The translations under genes and the position numbers were made by a program. The notes below the pieces were generated by a model, which saw only the letters and a list, made by a program, of their open reading frames with translations, had not been told where the DNA came from and searched no databases. DNA of 64,000 nucleotides from JBBIRG01 sp964410965 (lineage in GTDB: Bacteria; CLD3; SB21; JBBIRG01), in contig CAYPIY010000006.1 of assembly GCA_964410965.1 (NCBI GenBank), positions 62,001 through 126,000 of the forward strand, given 5' to 3'. How positions within the stretch are numbered: the first letter of the stretch is position 1; each line of letters begins with the position of its first letter. This document shows positions 36,491 to 44,495 of the stretch, in pieces.

Positions 36491-36512
36491 TACCGACTTG
36501 TAAATAAAACAG

Positions 36513-36546
36513 CCGGATGGGACCATTATCCTGTCCGGTTTTTTTT
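36513..36546 (+). terminator. Rho-independent terminator of the ABC/GldG operon
   Basis: Stem CCGGATGGG (36513-36521) with CCTGTCCGG (36530-36538), nine pairs including two G-U, loop ACCATTAT, then eight T. Confidence 0.85.
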
Positions 36547-36555
36547 ATTGAATAC

Positions 36556-36584
36556 TTGAATACTAAGAAATAAATAAATATACT
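36556..36584 (+). promoter_or_regulatory. Sigma-70-like promoter for the surface-protein operon
   Basis: TTGAAT (36556-36561), 17 bp, TATACT (36579-36584), immediately after the terminator. Confidence 0.6.
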
Positions 36585-36612
36585 TTGCCGCCATATCATC
36601 AGGGAGTCTTAT

Positions 36613-37341
36613 ATGAAGAAATTCATTTTACTTTTGTTCTTGGTTTGCGATGCCGCTTATGCCCAGTCATTTACCATGACTTGCGATACTCTGGTCAAAT
36701 CCGGATTACCGGGATCGTTTTTTGTTTTTAATCCTCAGCTGACCAATTTATCAGGGAACACGATCCAGATACGCATATCCCGGCGACAGAATCAGTTGCC
36801 GACCCCGAACTGGAGCAGCAGTATTTGTTACGGGAGTTGTTATCCCCCTGACACAGACACCATCAATGAGGAAATGCCGTTCCCTTTTTCAGGAATTGAT
36901 TTCACTATTGATGTTCAGTCGGACGCTGTCGTTCCCGGTACGGCAACGGTAACGGTCGCAGTCGTCAATAAAATGAATGAAACCGATTTTCAGCAATTGA
37001 CTTTCACAGCGTCAACCGTGACAACGGACATTTCCGAAGATAACAACAAACCGAATCAAATTGAATTATTGCCCAATTACCCTAATCCTTTTAATCCTGC
37101 GACAACTATCAGTTACAGGATTCCGGAATCAGGCGGTACACATCCGGCCCGGCTGGTTATTTATAACACGCTGGGGCAGAAAGTGAAGACACTGGTGAGT
37201 GCGACCCAGCCTCCGGGATTATACAGCATTCATTGGGACGGGAAGGATGATAAGGGGTTACGGGTCAGCAGCGGTGTCTATCTGTATCAGCTCAGCTCCG
37301 GTACTTTTAACAGTTCCAGGAAAATGATCCTGACGAAGTGA
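36613..37341 (+). CDS. Secreted protein with type IX sorting domain
   Basis: 242 aa. Signal peptide ending in AAYAQS, a beta-rich domain of about 130 residues without a family I recognise (it holds a few cysteines, CYGSCYPP), then the C-terminal type A sorting domain from about residue 155: LLPNYPNPFNPATTISY, LVIYNTLGQKVKTLV and SSGVYLYQLSSG. The C-terminal domain directs outer-membrane passage and surface attachment by the type IX system. First gene of an operon; next start is 2 bp after its stop. Good GGGAG before ATG 36613. Confidence 0.85.
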   Translation: MKKFILLLFLVCDAAYAQSFTMTCDTLVKSGLPGSFFVFNPQLTNLSGNTIQIRISRRQNQLPTPNWSSSICYGSCYPPDTDTINEEMPFPFSGIDFTIDVQSDAVVPGTATVTVAVVNKMNETDFQQLTFTASTVTTDISEDNNKPNQIELLPNYPNPFNPATTISYRIPESGGTHPARLVIYNTLGQKVKTLVSATQPPGLYSIHWDGKDDKGLRVSSGVYLYQLSSGTFNSSRKMILTK

Positions 37342-37342
37342 T

Positions 37343-38431
37343 ATGATGAACAAGCTCGTTATCCGTGTCTCCGGATTAATCGCATTCATTTTGCTGGTGA
37401 CGGCTGTTGTTCAGGCTCAAAGCGAGCCTAATAACCGGCTGGTTCTTATCGAGGAATCATCGGCGGACAACTGCGGTCCGTGTTATACGGCCTCGTTCAC
37501 GATTCGAAACCTATTGTCGGACCTTGGATGTGAAACGGTTGTCATGATCCGTTACGGTGCCTGGTCATCGGACGATTATAACATCAATAATCCCCTGGAT
37601 AACAGCCAGCGAGTGACTTATTACGGCAATACTACAGTTCCGAAAGTATGGGTGGACGGGCAGAATGAAATGGTAGGGACAATCCAGATCGCTGACAATC
37701 TTGAAAGTTTCATCAACAACCGGTCATCGGTTTCATCGCCGCTGGATATTCGATGCTCGCTGGATACGGTCAATTTCACGGTATCCGCAGTGGTCAGGAC
37801 GAACACCGCGGTAGCTTCGGGTAATTACTGCCTCAGGATCGCGGTGGTGGAAAAGCACTACATCTGGCCCTCGCCTCCCGGCACTAACGGTCAGACCATA
37901 TTTGATTACTCTCTGCTGGATATGGTTCCGAATGCGGCCGGAACAGCGGTTAACCTGATTGCCGGAGACAGCATCACATATTTTTCGGAATATGACATCA
38001 CGGCCGCGGAAATGCATCACCTTGAAAATATCGCAGTGATTGCTTTTGTGCAGAATAACCTCACCAAAGAGATTCTTCAGGCGGCGTATGCCGGGCCGGT
38101 GCCTCCGATCGGCATCGGCGAAAGCAGAAAGCGATTATCGGATAAGGGATTTCAATTACTGCAGAATTATCCCAATCCTTTCAATCCTTCCACAGTCATC
38201 ACATATCAGGTCCATGAAACCGGCTGGCAGAAACCGGTTCAGCTGACTGTCTATAATACGCTCGGACAGAAAATCAGAACTCTGATTAATGCTCGTCAGA
38301 CACCGGGCATATACAGTGTCTACTGGGACGGAACGGATGAATATGGCTCACCGGTCAGCAGCGGTGTGTATCTTTACCGTCTGTCTTCGGGAAGTTATCA
38401 AGAAACAAAAAAAATGACATTAACGAGATAA
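37343..38431 (+). CDS. Omp28-like thioredoxin-fold surface protein with type IX sorting domain
   Basis: 362 aa. Signal peptide (TAVVQAQS), then a thioredoxin-like Omp28-related domain with CGPC in ADNCGPCYTASF at about residue 45 and a cis-Pro-like TTVPKVWVDG. A C-terminal sorting domain (NYPNPFNPSTVITY, SSGVYLYRLSSG) is closely similar to that of the previous gene. Likely exported by type IX secretion to the cell surface as a thiol-disulfide protein. ATG 37346 is an alternative start. Confidence 0.85.
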   Translation: MMNKLVIRVSGLIAFILLVTAVVQAQSEPNNRLVLIEESSADNCGPCYTASFTIRNLLSDLGCETVVMIRYGAWSSDDYNINNPLDNSQRVTYYGNTTVPKVWVDGQNEMVGTIQIADNLESFINNRSSVSSPLDIRCSLDTVNFTVSAVVRTNTAVASGNYCLRIAVVEKHYIWPSPPGTNGQTIFDYSLLDMVPNAAGTAVNLIAGDSITYFSEYDITAAEMHHLENIAVIAFVQNNLTKEILQAAYAGPVPPIGIGESRKRLSDKGFQLLQNYPNPFNPSTVITYQVHETGWQKPVQLTVYNTLGQKIRTLINARQTPGIYSVYWDGTDEYGSPVSSGVYLYRLSSGSYQETKKMTLTR

Positions 38432-38447
38432 ACGGGCTGACTTTGAT

Positions 38448-39668
38448 ATGAAAAGAGTATTAATCATTATTGTATCGCTTGTCTTATTTGCATGTGCAAC
38501 CGAGGACGGACATCTTCCAGTCACGGATTCACGGACCGGGAATATCATTATAAGGGTCAATCAGTCCCTGCAGGCCGATATATACTTGGATTACCGGAAA
38601 ACGGACCTGCATACTCCATCGGACGTGCTTTCTTCCATTCCTTCAGGCAGGCATGTGATTCACCTTAAGCTTGAGAATTACCGGGTCATTCCGGATTCTG
38701 CCGTTGTCGATCTTGGCGATTCACAAACGGTTGATATTCAGTTTGACCTGACGCCTGCATCATCCGGCAATTTATCGGTAACGGCCAATCCTTTTGCTGG
38801 TGTATATCTTGACCGGGTACTGATAGGGTACGCGGATCATCAGGGCAGATTTCAGTATAGCGGCATTCCGGCGGGAAATTATTTTTTCGGGCTGAAAAAG
38901 AGCGGGTATGCGGAATGCAACCGTGAGATTTCCGTTGCGCCGGGTTTGATGACTTCTGTTGACCGGACGCTGATTTCCACCGGGATCATGCCGGTTATTG
39001 AGCATTTCGCGAACGCAAGCTGTGTGCCATGCCCTGCGACGGATGAAGTGCTGGAACAGGTGCTGACTGATTTCGGCATCTCAAGAGTGGTAAGTCTGGG
39101 ATATCATGCGAATTATCCCGGGGCCGGCGACCCGATGTTTCTCGCGGCTTCTGAAGCGAATTTAAACCGTCTGGATTATTATTCCGTTCCCTCGGTGCCC
39201 TATGTTGCTTATAAGGGAAAAAAAGTCAATTATTATGCGAACGCTCAGCGCCTGAATGATACCCTGAGAAACCGGATTCCGCTTGAATCGTCAAATCCGG
39301 CGATGGTAAGTCTTCAGATCCAGCCCTCTTTTTCAGCGGACTTCAGCGAAATCAGCGGCATCGTGCAGGTTGAGGTCCATGAGGCCATCTGCAATCAGTC
39401 AAAATTGCGTATCGCGCTGATCGAACGGTCGGTGGATTTTGAGGAGGCGCCGGGAACGAACGGAATGACTCATTTTTTTGATGTCATGCGTGCGTTTTAT
39501 CTCGACCCGGCGGGAATTTCGGTGAATACGCAGGCCGGGCAAAAATCATCGGTCTATTATGTTTTTCCGAAACAACCCGGCTGGGGGTACGATTTGTATG
39601 TCATCGCGTTTATGCAGGACGATGACACAAAAACTATTTATCAGTCCGCGTGGACGGTTTATCCCTGA
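38448..39668 (+). CDS. Lipoprotein with PEGA-like domains and Omp28-like thioredoxin fold
   Basis: 406 aa. Lipobox LVLFAC; then two PEGA-like beta repeats at about 30-105 and 110-175 (IPSGRHVIHLKLENY and IPAGNYFFGLKKSGY), followed by an Omp28-like thioredoxin domain with CVPC (ASCVPCPATDEV) at about 195 and SVPSVPYVAYKGKK. No sorting domain. Anchored in a membrane by its lipid. The Omp28 half resembles the previous protein, so the two are paralogues with different anchoring. Confidence 0.82.
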   Translation: MKRVLIIIVSLVLFACATEDGHLPVTDSRTGNIIIRVNQSLQADIYLDYRKTDLHTPSDVLSSIPSGRHVIHLKLENYRVIPDSAVVDLGDSQTVDIQFDLTPASSGNLSVTANPFAGVYLDRVLIGYADHQGRFQYSGIPAGNYFFGLKKSGYAECNREISVAPGLMTSVDRTLISTGIMPVIEHFANASCVPCPATDEVLEQVLTDFGISRVVSLGYHANYPGAGDPMFLAASEANLNRLDYYSVPSVPYVAYKGKKVNYYANAQRLNDTLRNRIPLESSNPAMVSLQIQPSFSADFSEISGIVQVEVHEAICNQSKLRIALIERSVDFEEAPGTNGMTHFFDVMRAFYLDPAGISVNTQAGQKSSVYYVFPKQPGWGYDLYVIAFMQDDDTKTIYQSAWTVYP

Positions 39669-39683
39669 TTTTCAAATCATTCT

Positions 39684-40205
39684 GTGAGGTCAAGTATGTC
39701 TGTAAGAATCACACTGTTTGTGCTCTTTCTGAGCGGTTTCAGCCAATTCGAAGGATTACGCGCCCAGTTACAAACCGATAAAATGGCGCCCGATTTTATT
39801 CTTCCCGATATGAACGGAGACAATTTTCAGCTTTCAAAGAACACCGGTGAAAAGCTCCTGATGATCAATTTCTGGGCGACCTGGTGCGCGCCATGCCTGG
39901 ATGAGATGAAAGCGATGATTCCTGTCTATGAAAAATTCAGGGACAGGGGCTTTGAAGTCATTTCGATTTCTGTTGATGACAACAAAACCGCTGGCCGGGT
40001 GCCCGCTTTCGTCAACAGCCGAAAATACCCGTTCAGGATCCTGCTGGACACGAACAACGAGGTCATGCAGCTGTATCAGACCACGGTTCCGCCTTTTACC
40101 GTGTTAATCGATAAAGAGGGAAAAATTATTTACAGCCACACCGGTTACCGGAAGGGCGATGAGAAAAAAGTAGAAGAAGTCATAGAGCAATATTTTGAGA
40201 AATAA
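39684..40205 (+). CDS. TlpA-like thiol:disulfide oxidoreductase
   Basis: 173 aa. Signal peptide ending in GLRAQ, then a thioredoxin/TlpA domain: MAPDFILPDMNGDNFQLS, active site WCAPC in FWATWCAPCLDEM, and cis-Pro in TVPPFTVLIDKEG. A periplasmic reductant for the neighbouring CxxC proteins is the natural reading. Lies in the surface-protein operon, 15 bp after the previous stop. Confidence 0.92.
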   Translation: MRSSMSVRITLFVLFLSGFSQFEGLRAQLQTDKMAPDFILPDMNGDNFQLSKNTGEKLLMINFWATWCAPCLDEMKAMIPVYEKFRDRGFEVISISVDDNKTAGRVPAFVNSRKYPFRILLDTNNEVMQLYQTTVPPFTVLIDKEGKIIYSHTGYRKGDEKKVEEVIEQYFEK

Positions 40206-40220
40206 TACCGGATTGACATT

Positions 40221-41627
40221 ATGAACCGATGGTTTTTACTGTTTTTTTCCCTCGTGATAATCTGCATCCCGGAAATCCTGTCGGCGCAGATTCAGTGGAA
40301 CGGTCAGCAGTACACGGAATATTCGATCGACCGCAGGCATGATCAGCGTTTTTTTGAAAGCTGGACCGATGTCGCCATCAAATATGACCGTTGGCGCCTC
40401 GGGTTGCGGTATGAAATTCATACGCCCCCTCAGCTGTTTTCACAGCAGGATGAAGGACAGGGAATTTATCAGCGCTTTCTGGAGTACCGGAACGGCGGAC
40501 TGACCATGACCATGGGCAATTATTATGCGATGCTTGGTCGCGGACTGACCCTGCGTTCTTTTGAGAACAGGCCGTTGCGGTGGGATAATAATATCGACGG
40601 ACTTAAATTTGATCTGAAAACGAAGTTTGCGGATGTTCTGCTGCTGGGAGGCAAAATGCGCGACCTGAAGGGTGACCGCTATGAATCCCTGCAGGGCGGC
40701 GAAGTAAGAATCAAGCCTGTTCCGAAATGGCATATCGGAACGACGCTGATAACCACATCCTTGCCGGGACGCGGCGATATGACCGCCGGATCGGGTTTTA
40801 CGCAGTTGAACTTAAAAAATCTGAAGTGGTACACCGAAATCGCCTTATTGAAACATCCGGACGATCCGGCCGGTTTTCATTTCAATGACCGTCACGCGTT
40901 TTATACCTCCGCCAACCTGCTGATCAATGCGTTCAGTTTGTCGGCGGAATTCAAGGATTATGAGAAATACAGCCTCCAGGAAGGACTGATTTTCAATAAT
41001 CCGCCGACCGTTATCCGTGAGCATCTGTTCACGCTTCTCAACCGCCATCAGCTGGTCCAGAACGCGAATGACGAACGTGGCTACCTTCTCGAAGCGTCCT
41101 ATCCCGTCCTGGAAAACGGCATCCTGACGCTGAATACGAATCACACATGGAATAAAAACGATCAGGACCTCTGCCGCGAATTTTACGGCCAGTTCGAATG
41201 GGATTATCCGGAGAACTGGAAATGGATTTGGGCCGCTGGACAGCAGAAAGACCTTGAAGCGCGTTATCTGAATTTGGTCAACAGTACATCATGGATTTAT
41301 GACGAGCATTACGCGGTAAAATTCATCGCGGAACATCAGCACGTGAAGATCGGGCTGACCGACAGGATGTTTTTCAGCCAGGCTTTTACACTGAGCCTTT
41401 CAAGGGCAAACCGGTTTACGGTATCTGTTCTGGCCGAACGTACGACCGAGCAGGATTTGAACAAAAAATTCTGGGCCGGTCTGCAGGTGGACGCGCATGT
41501 TGCGGGTCAGTTTGATATTACCGTTTTCGGGGGAACAAGGCGTGAAGGAAAAATCTGCGCCGGGGGCATATGCGTGCAGAAGCCTGAATTCAAAGGGCTT
41601 GAGGTTACGCTGATCGCAAAACTATGA
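40221..41627 (+). CDS. Outer-membrane beta-barrel protein (DUF6029-like)
   Basis: 468 aa. Signal peptide (EILSAQ), then alternating aromatic beta strands throughout, ending in a strand (LEVTLIAKL). Stretches such as DRWRLGLRYEIHTPPQ, GNYYAMLGRGLTLRSFE and NNIDGLKFDLK resemble the DUF6029 barrel family. Probably an outer-membrane barrel that works with the Omp28-like surface proteins; in FCB bacteria such genes occur next to thioredoxin-like ones. Its role is not known. Confidence 0.75.
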   Translation: MNRWFLLFFSLVIICIPEILSAQIQWNGQQYTEYSIDRRHDQRFFESWTDVAIKYDRWRLGLRYEIHTPPQLFSQQDEGQGIYQRFLEYRNGGLTMTMGNYYAMLGRGLTLRSFENRPLRWDNNIDGLKFDLKTKFADVLLLGGKMRDLKGDRYESLQGGEVRIKPVPKWHIGTTLITTSLPGRGDMTAGSGFTQLNLKNLKWYTEIALLKHPDDPAGFHFNDRHAFYTSANLLINAFSLSAEFKDYEKYSLQEGLIFNNPPTVIREHLFTLLNRHQLVQNANDERGYLLEASYPVLENGILTLNTNHTWNKNDQDLCREFYGQFEWDYPENWKWIWAAGQQKDLEARYLNLVNSTSWIYDEHYAVKFIAEHQHVKIGLTDRMFFSQAFTLSLSRANRFTVSVLAERTTEQDLNKKFWAGLQVDAHVAGQFDITVFGGTRREGKICAGGICVQKPEFKGLEVTLIAKL

Positions 41628-42121
41628 TTATGAAGATATTATTCATCCAAACCGGCGGGACAATCGATAAGGATTATCCGAGGCTTACTAAGGGATATGC
41701 ATTCGAAATCACTGAACCGGCAGTGAGGCGGGTGTTGGGTAAAACAAATCCCGCGTTTGAATATGACATCATTCCCCTGATGCAGAAGGACAGCCTCGAG
41801 ATGACGGATGCTGACCGGAAAAAGATAAATGAAACATGCAGGAATGCAAATGCAGATAAAATCATCATTACGCACGGAACGGACACGATGATCGAAACCG
41901 CTCAATCCCTTAAAGCCATATCTGGTAAAACGATCATTCTGACAGGCGCGATGAAGCCCGAGCGGTTTTCGGATACCGATGCTGATTTTAATCTCGGAGT
42001 AGCTGTCGGAGCGTTGCAGATCCTCAGTAAAGGCGTCTATGTGGCAATGAACGGTTGCCTGTTTCCGTGCGATAAAGTGATAAGGAATTTTGATACCGGC
42101 GCATTCGAACCGGTTAAATGA
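41624..42121 (+). CDS. Half-length L-asparaginase/glutaminase-like protein
   Basis: 165 aa, only the N-terminal catalytic domain of the usual 330-aa enzyme. TGGTIDK (nucleophile Thr), THGTDTM (Thr-Asp pair), LTGAMKP (catalytic Lys) and MNG are all in place. ATG 41624 overlaps the preceding stop; ATG 41630 is an alternative. The C-terminal dimer/substrate domain is absent and no frameshift is visible, so it appears to be a standalone small asparaginase. Activity in the absence of the second domain is uncertain. Confidence 0.85.
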   Translation: MIMKILFIQTGGTIDKDYPRLTKGYAFEITEPAVRRVLGKTNPAFEYDIIPLMQKDSLEMTDADRKKINETCRNANADKIIITHGTDTMIETAQSLKAISGKTIILTGAMKPERFSDTDADFNLGVAVGALQILSKGVYVAMNGCLFPCDKVIRNFDTGAFEPVK

Positions 42122-42297
42122 CAACATCTCCCTGGAACATTTTTATCGGGGAAGAACGGTTCATTTGCCAAGGGATGTCTACTGTCCGTTATGCATTGCA
42201 ATCAGTATGCGCTGAGATTGACTTTGAAGATTTTCAGTTTCATCCGGATGCCGGCGCGGTTGCAGAAATTATCGGTCGGAAAAAGCATCAGGCCTAG
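42118..42297 (+). CDS. Small coupled ORF of 59 codons
   Basis: ATG 42118 overlaps the asparaginase stop as ATGA; the frame runs 59 codons to TAG 42295-42297. It begins MTTSPWNIFIGEERFI and ends DAGAVAEIIGRKKHQA. No signal peptide, no membrane helix, three Cys-poor mixed segments, no family that I recognise. The coupling to asparaginase and a codon pattern like that of its neighbours support it; a chance frame is possible. Confidence 0.45.
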   Translation: MTTSPWNIFIGEERFICQGMSTVRYALQSVCAEIDFEDFQFHPDAGAVAEIIGRKKHQA

Positions 42298-42531
42298 TGG
42301 GCTAGGTTGCGTGATATTCTGGATTCATTAGCTTAGTCAAAGGCTCAGGCAACATAATGTTCATCCAAAGGCCCCTCTAGCCCTTTTAGCCGGTATGCCC
42401 GTTCATCCTGCGGCAATGATTTTTGGCTGAAGTCGGCATAAAAGGAATGAGAATTTCTTCGTCGGAATTATTTTAAGTGAAATTGACAAATTTGCAGATT
42501 TAAAAAGACCTTAAAATTGTCAATATTTTAC
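42298..42531. other. Noncoding gap before rimP
   Basis: No convincing coding frame on either strand. A small palindrome CCTAG-tggg-CTAGG (42293-42306) overlaps the stop of the small ORF; without a T-run it is not a classical terminator. The rest has nothing I can name until the rimP promoter. Confidence 0.4.
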
Positions 42532-42560
42532 TTGCATAATTCAATTCAATTTATTATGAT
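42532..42560 (+). promoter_or_regulatory. Sigma-70-like promoter for rimP-nusA-infB
   Basis: TTGCAT (42532-42537), 17 bp, TATGAT (42555-42560); the leader is about 70 nt and contains the hairpin at 42591-42615. Confidence 0.55.
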
Positions 42561-42590
42561 GGTAACGCAAACGATGTTTCGATTTATTGA

Positions 42591-42615
42591 GTGGGTCCGC
42601 AAAGCCCACTTTTTT
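42591..42615 (+). terminator. Leader hairpin with T-run before rimP
   Basis: GTGGGT (42591-42596) pairs with GCCCAC (42604-42609), loop CCGCAAA, followed by six T. It sits between the promoter and the rimP start, so it can act as an attenuator. Confidence 0.75.
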
Positions 42616-42637
42616 ATTTACTGATTTGAGCGGCCGG

Positions 42638-43117
42638 ATGGATACACGGATAAACATTATAAAAGAGATTGTGGAAGATATGATCCGCTTTACCCCTTTC
42701 CGTCTAGTGGATATCGAACATAAGCAGTTTAAATCAAAACATACCTTTTCGGTTTATCTCGATAGTATGAACGGCCTGACGGTTTCGGATTGCCAGCTGT
42801 TTACCCGGCGAATCAATGAAGCGATGGAAATATCCGGTTCTTTTGAAGATTCATACATCCTTGAAGTATCTTCCCCGGGAATAGACAGGCCAATCAGGCA
42901 TGACTGGCAGTTTAAAAAGAACATCGGAAGGAAAATTGAGGTTGTTCATATTGACGAAACAGGGCAGGAGAAGCTGATCACGGCACGGCTTGTCGATTTT
43001 CAGGAAGACAAGGTTTTTTTGCGTCTTGTAACCAGGCAAAAAAAATCGACGGACACCAACATTGTTATCCCTATAAATAAAATTAAAACCGCAAAAATTC
43101 AAGTTGAATGGAATTAA
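42638..43117 (+). CDS. rimP: Ribosome maturation factor RimP
   Basis: 159 aa from ATG 42638. The frame goes back to 42587, but those codons cover the leader hairpin and are rejected. KEIVEDMIRFTPFRLVDIEH, YILEVSSPGIDRPI and the C-terminal SH3-like barrel (GRKIEVVH, IPINKIKTAKIQVEW) identify it. It helps the 30S subunit mature. Only a weak GAG precedes the start. First gene of the rimP-nusA-infB block. Confidence 0.92.
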   Translation: MDTRINIIKEIVEDMIRFTPFRLVDIEHKQFKSKHTFSVYLDSMNGLTVSDCQLFTRRINEAMEISGSFEDSYILEVSSPGIDRPIRHDWQFKKNIGRKIEVVHIDETGQEKLITARLVDFQEDKVFLRLVTRQKKSTDTNIVIPINKIKTAKIQVEWN

Positions 43118-43153
43118 TCTCATGTTCTTACATCATTTCACAACGGAGGTATC

Positions 43154-44482
43154 ATGGAAATCCATGGCAGTGAAATAATCGATGCCTTTAGCCAAATCGC
43201 GCGCGAAAAAAATATTGATAAAGACGAACTGAATTTGATCATCGAGGATATTTTCAAGATGATGGTCAAGAAAAAATACGGTACGACCGACAATTTTGAC
43301 GTGGTTGTGAATCTCGACAAGGCGGCAATCGAGATTTACCAGCATAAAGAAGTGGTGGAGGATGTGGATAATCCGATTACCCAGATTGATCTGGACACGG
43401 TTCACCGTACGGAGCCGGATATGGAAATCGGAGATGAATACATCGAGATCATTGATCCGGGAAGTTTCGGACGCAGGCTGGTAAACAGCGCCCGTCAGGC
43501 CCTGAGCCAGCGCCTCCGGGACATGGAAAAGAAGCAGGTCCTAAAAGAATTCAACGGTCGCGTCGGGGAAATTATTGTCGGGGAAATTCGGCAGGTACAG
43601 CGCAAGGAACTGATCGTGAGCTTTGAGCGCACGGAGCTTCTTATGCCCAAGGACGAGCAGATTGCAAATGAACGGTACAAGCGTGGGGAAACCATCAAGG
43701 CTCTTGTCAAGGCCGTGATTGACGACCAGCGCGGACCCAAGATTATAGTGTCCCGTTCCGATCCTCAGTTCCTTCTGAAATTGTTTGAGAATGAAGTGCC
43801 TGAAATTTACGACGGAATCATCGAAATCAAAATGATTGCCCGCGATCCTGGCGAACGCACGAAGATCGCTGTGTATTCAAATGACAAACGGATCGATGCT
43901 GTCGGCGCCTGTGTGGGAATGAAAGGCATCAGGATCCAGGCGATCGTGAAAGAGCTGAATAACGAGAAAATTGATATTGTGAACTGGAGTCACGACCCCG
44001 AAGTGATGATCTCGAGGGCACTGAGCCCGGCCAAGCCGATAAAGGTCGAAGTCGATACCGGGGAACGTCATGCGGTTGCGATTATCAATGACGATGAAAT
44101 GTCCATCGCCGTCGGTCGCCATGGCCAGAACATCAACCTCGCCTCACGGCTCACCGGTTATTCGATCCAGACCGTAAAATATTCCGAACTCAGCAGTCAG
44201 GCGGATCAGGAATTTTCCGCCGCCTTCAGTACGCCCTCACCCTATGAGGAAGACGAAGAGACGGTTCCGGGTCAGGAAGAATCCGATTCCCCTGAAGTTC
44301 AGCCTGATACGCTTATCGCCGATATCAAGGGAATTTCAAAGATGGCTACGGACATCCTGAACGCCGCGGGTTACATCCGGCTCGGAGATGTCACCAATAT
44401 CGCTGAGATTGAAAATCTTCAGGGCATCACCGTACGATCAAAAAATAAATTGATTTCAATGGTTAACCGTATTTCCAATTAA
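43154..44482 (+). CDS. nusA: Transcription termination/antitermination factor NusA
   Basis: 442 aa, GGAGGT before ATG 43154. N-terminal RNA polymerase-binding domain, S1 domain around 130-200 (GRVGEIIVGEIRQVQ), two KH domains (VGACVGMKGIRIQAIVKEL and VGRHGQNINLASRLTG), then an acidic linker and one C-terminal helix-hairpin-helix unit (ILNAAGYIRLGDV). Normal length for a NusA with a short C-terminal part. Confidence 0.95.
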   Translation: MEIHGSEIIDAFSQIAREKNIDKDELNLIIEDIFKMMVKKKYGTTDNFDVVVNLDKAAIEIYQHKEVVEDVDNPITQIDLDTVHRTEPDMEIGDEYIEIIDPGSFGRRLVNSARQALSQRLRDMEKKQVLKEFNGRVGEIIVGEIRQVQRKELIVSFERTELLMPKDEQIANERYKRGETIKALVKAVIDDQRGPKIIVSRSDPQFLLKLFENEVPEIYDGIIEIKMIARDPGERTKIAVYSNDKRIDAVGACVGMKGIRIQAIVKELNNEKIDIVNWSHDPEVMISRALSPAKPIKVEVDTGERHAVAIINDDEMSIAVGRHGQNINLASRLTGYSIQTVKYSELSSQADQEFSAAFSTPSPYEEDEETVPGQEESDSPEVQPDTLIADIKGISKMATDILNAAGYIRLGDVTNIAEIENLQGITVRSKNKLISMVNRISN

Positions 44483-44495
44483 CGATCGGTTTTGT

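Noticed and set aside
42587..42637. Upstream extension of rimP
   Set aside because: Covers the leader hairpin and T-run; RimP homologues begin at the Met used at 42638.
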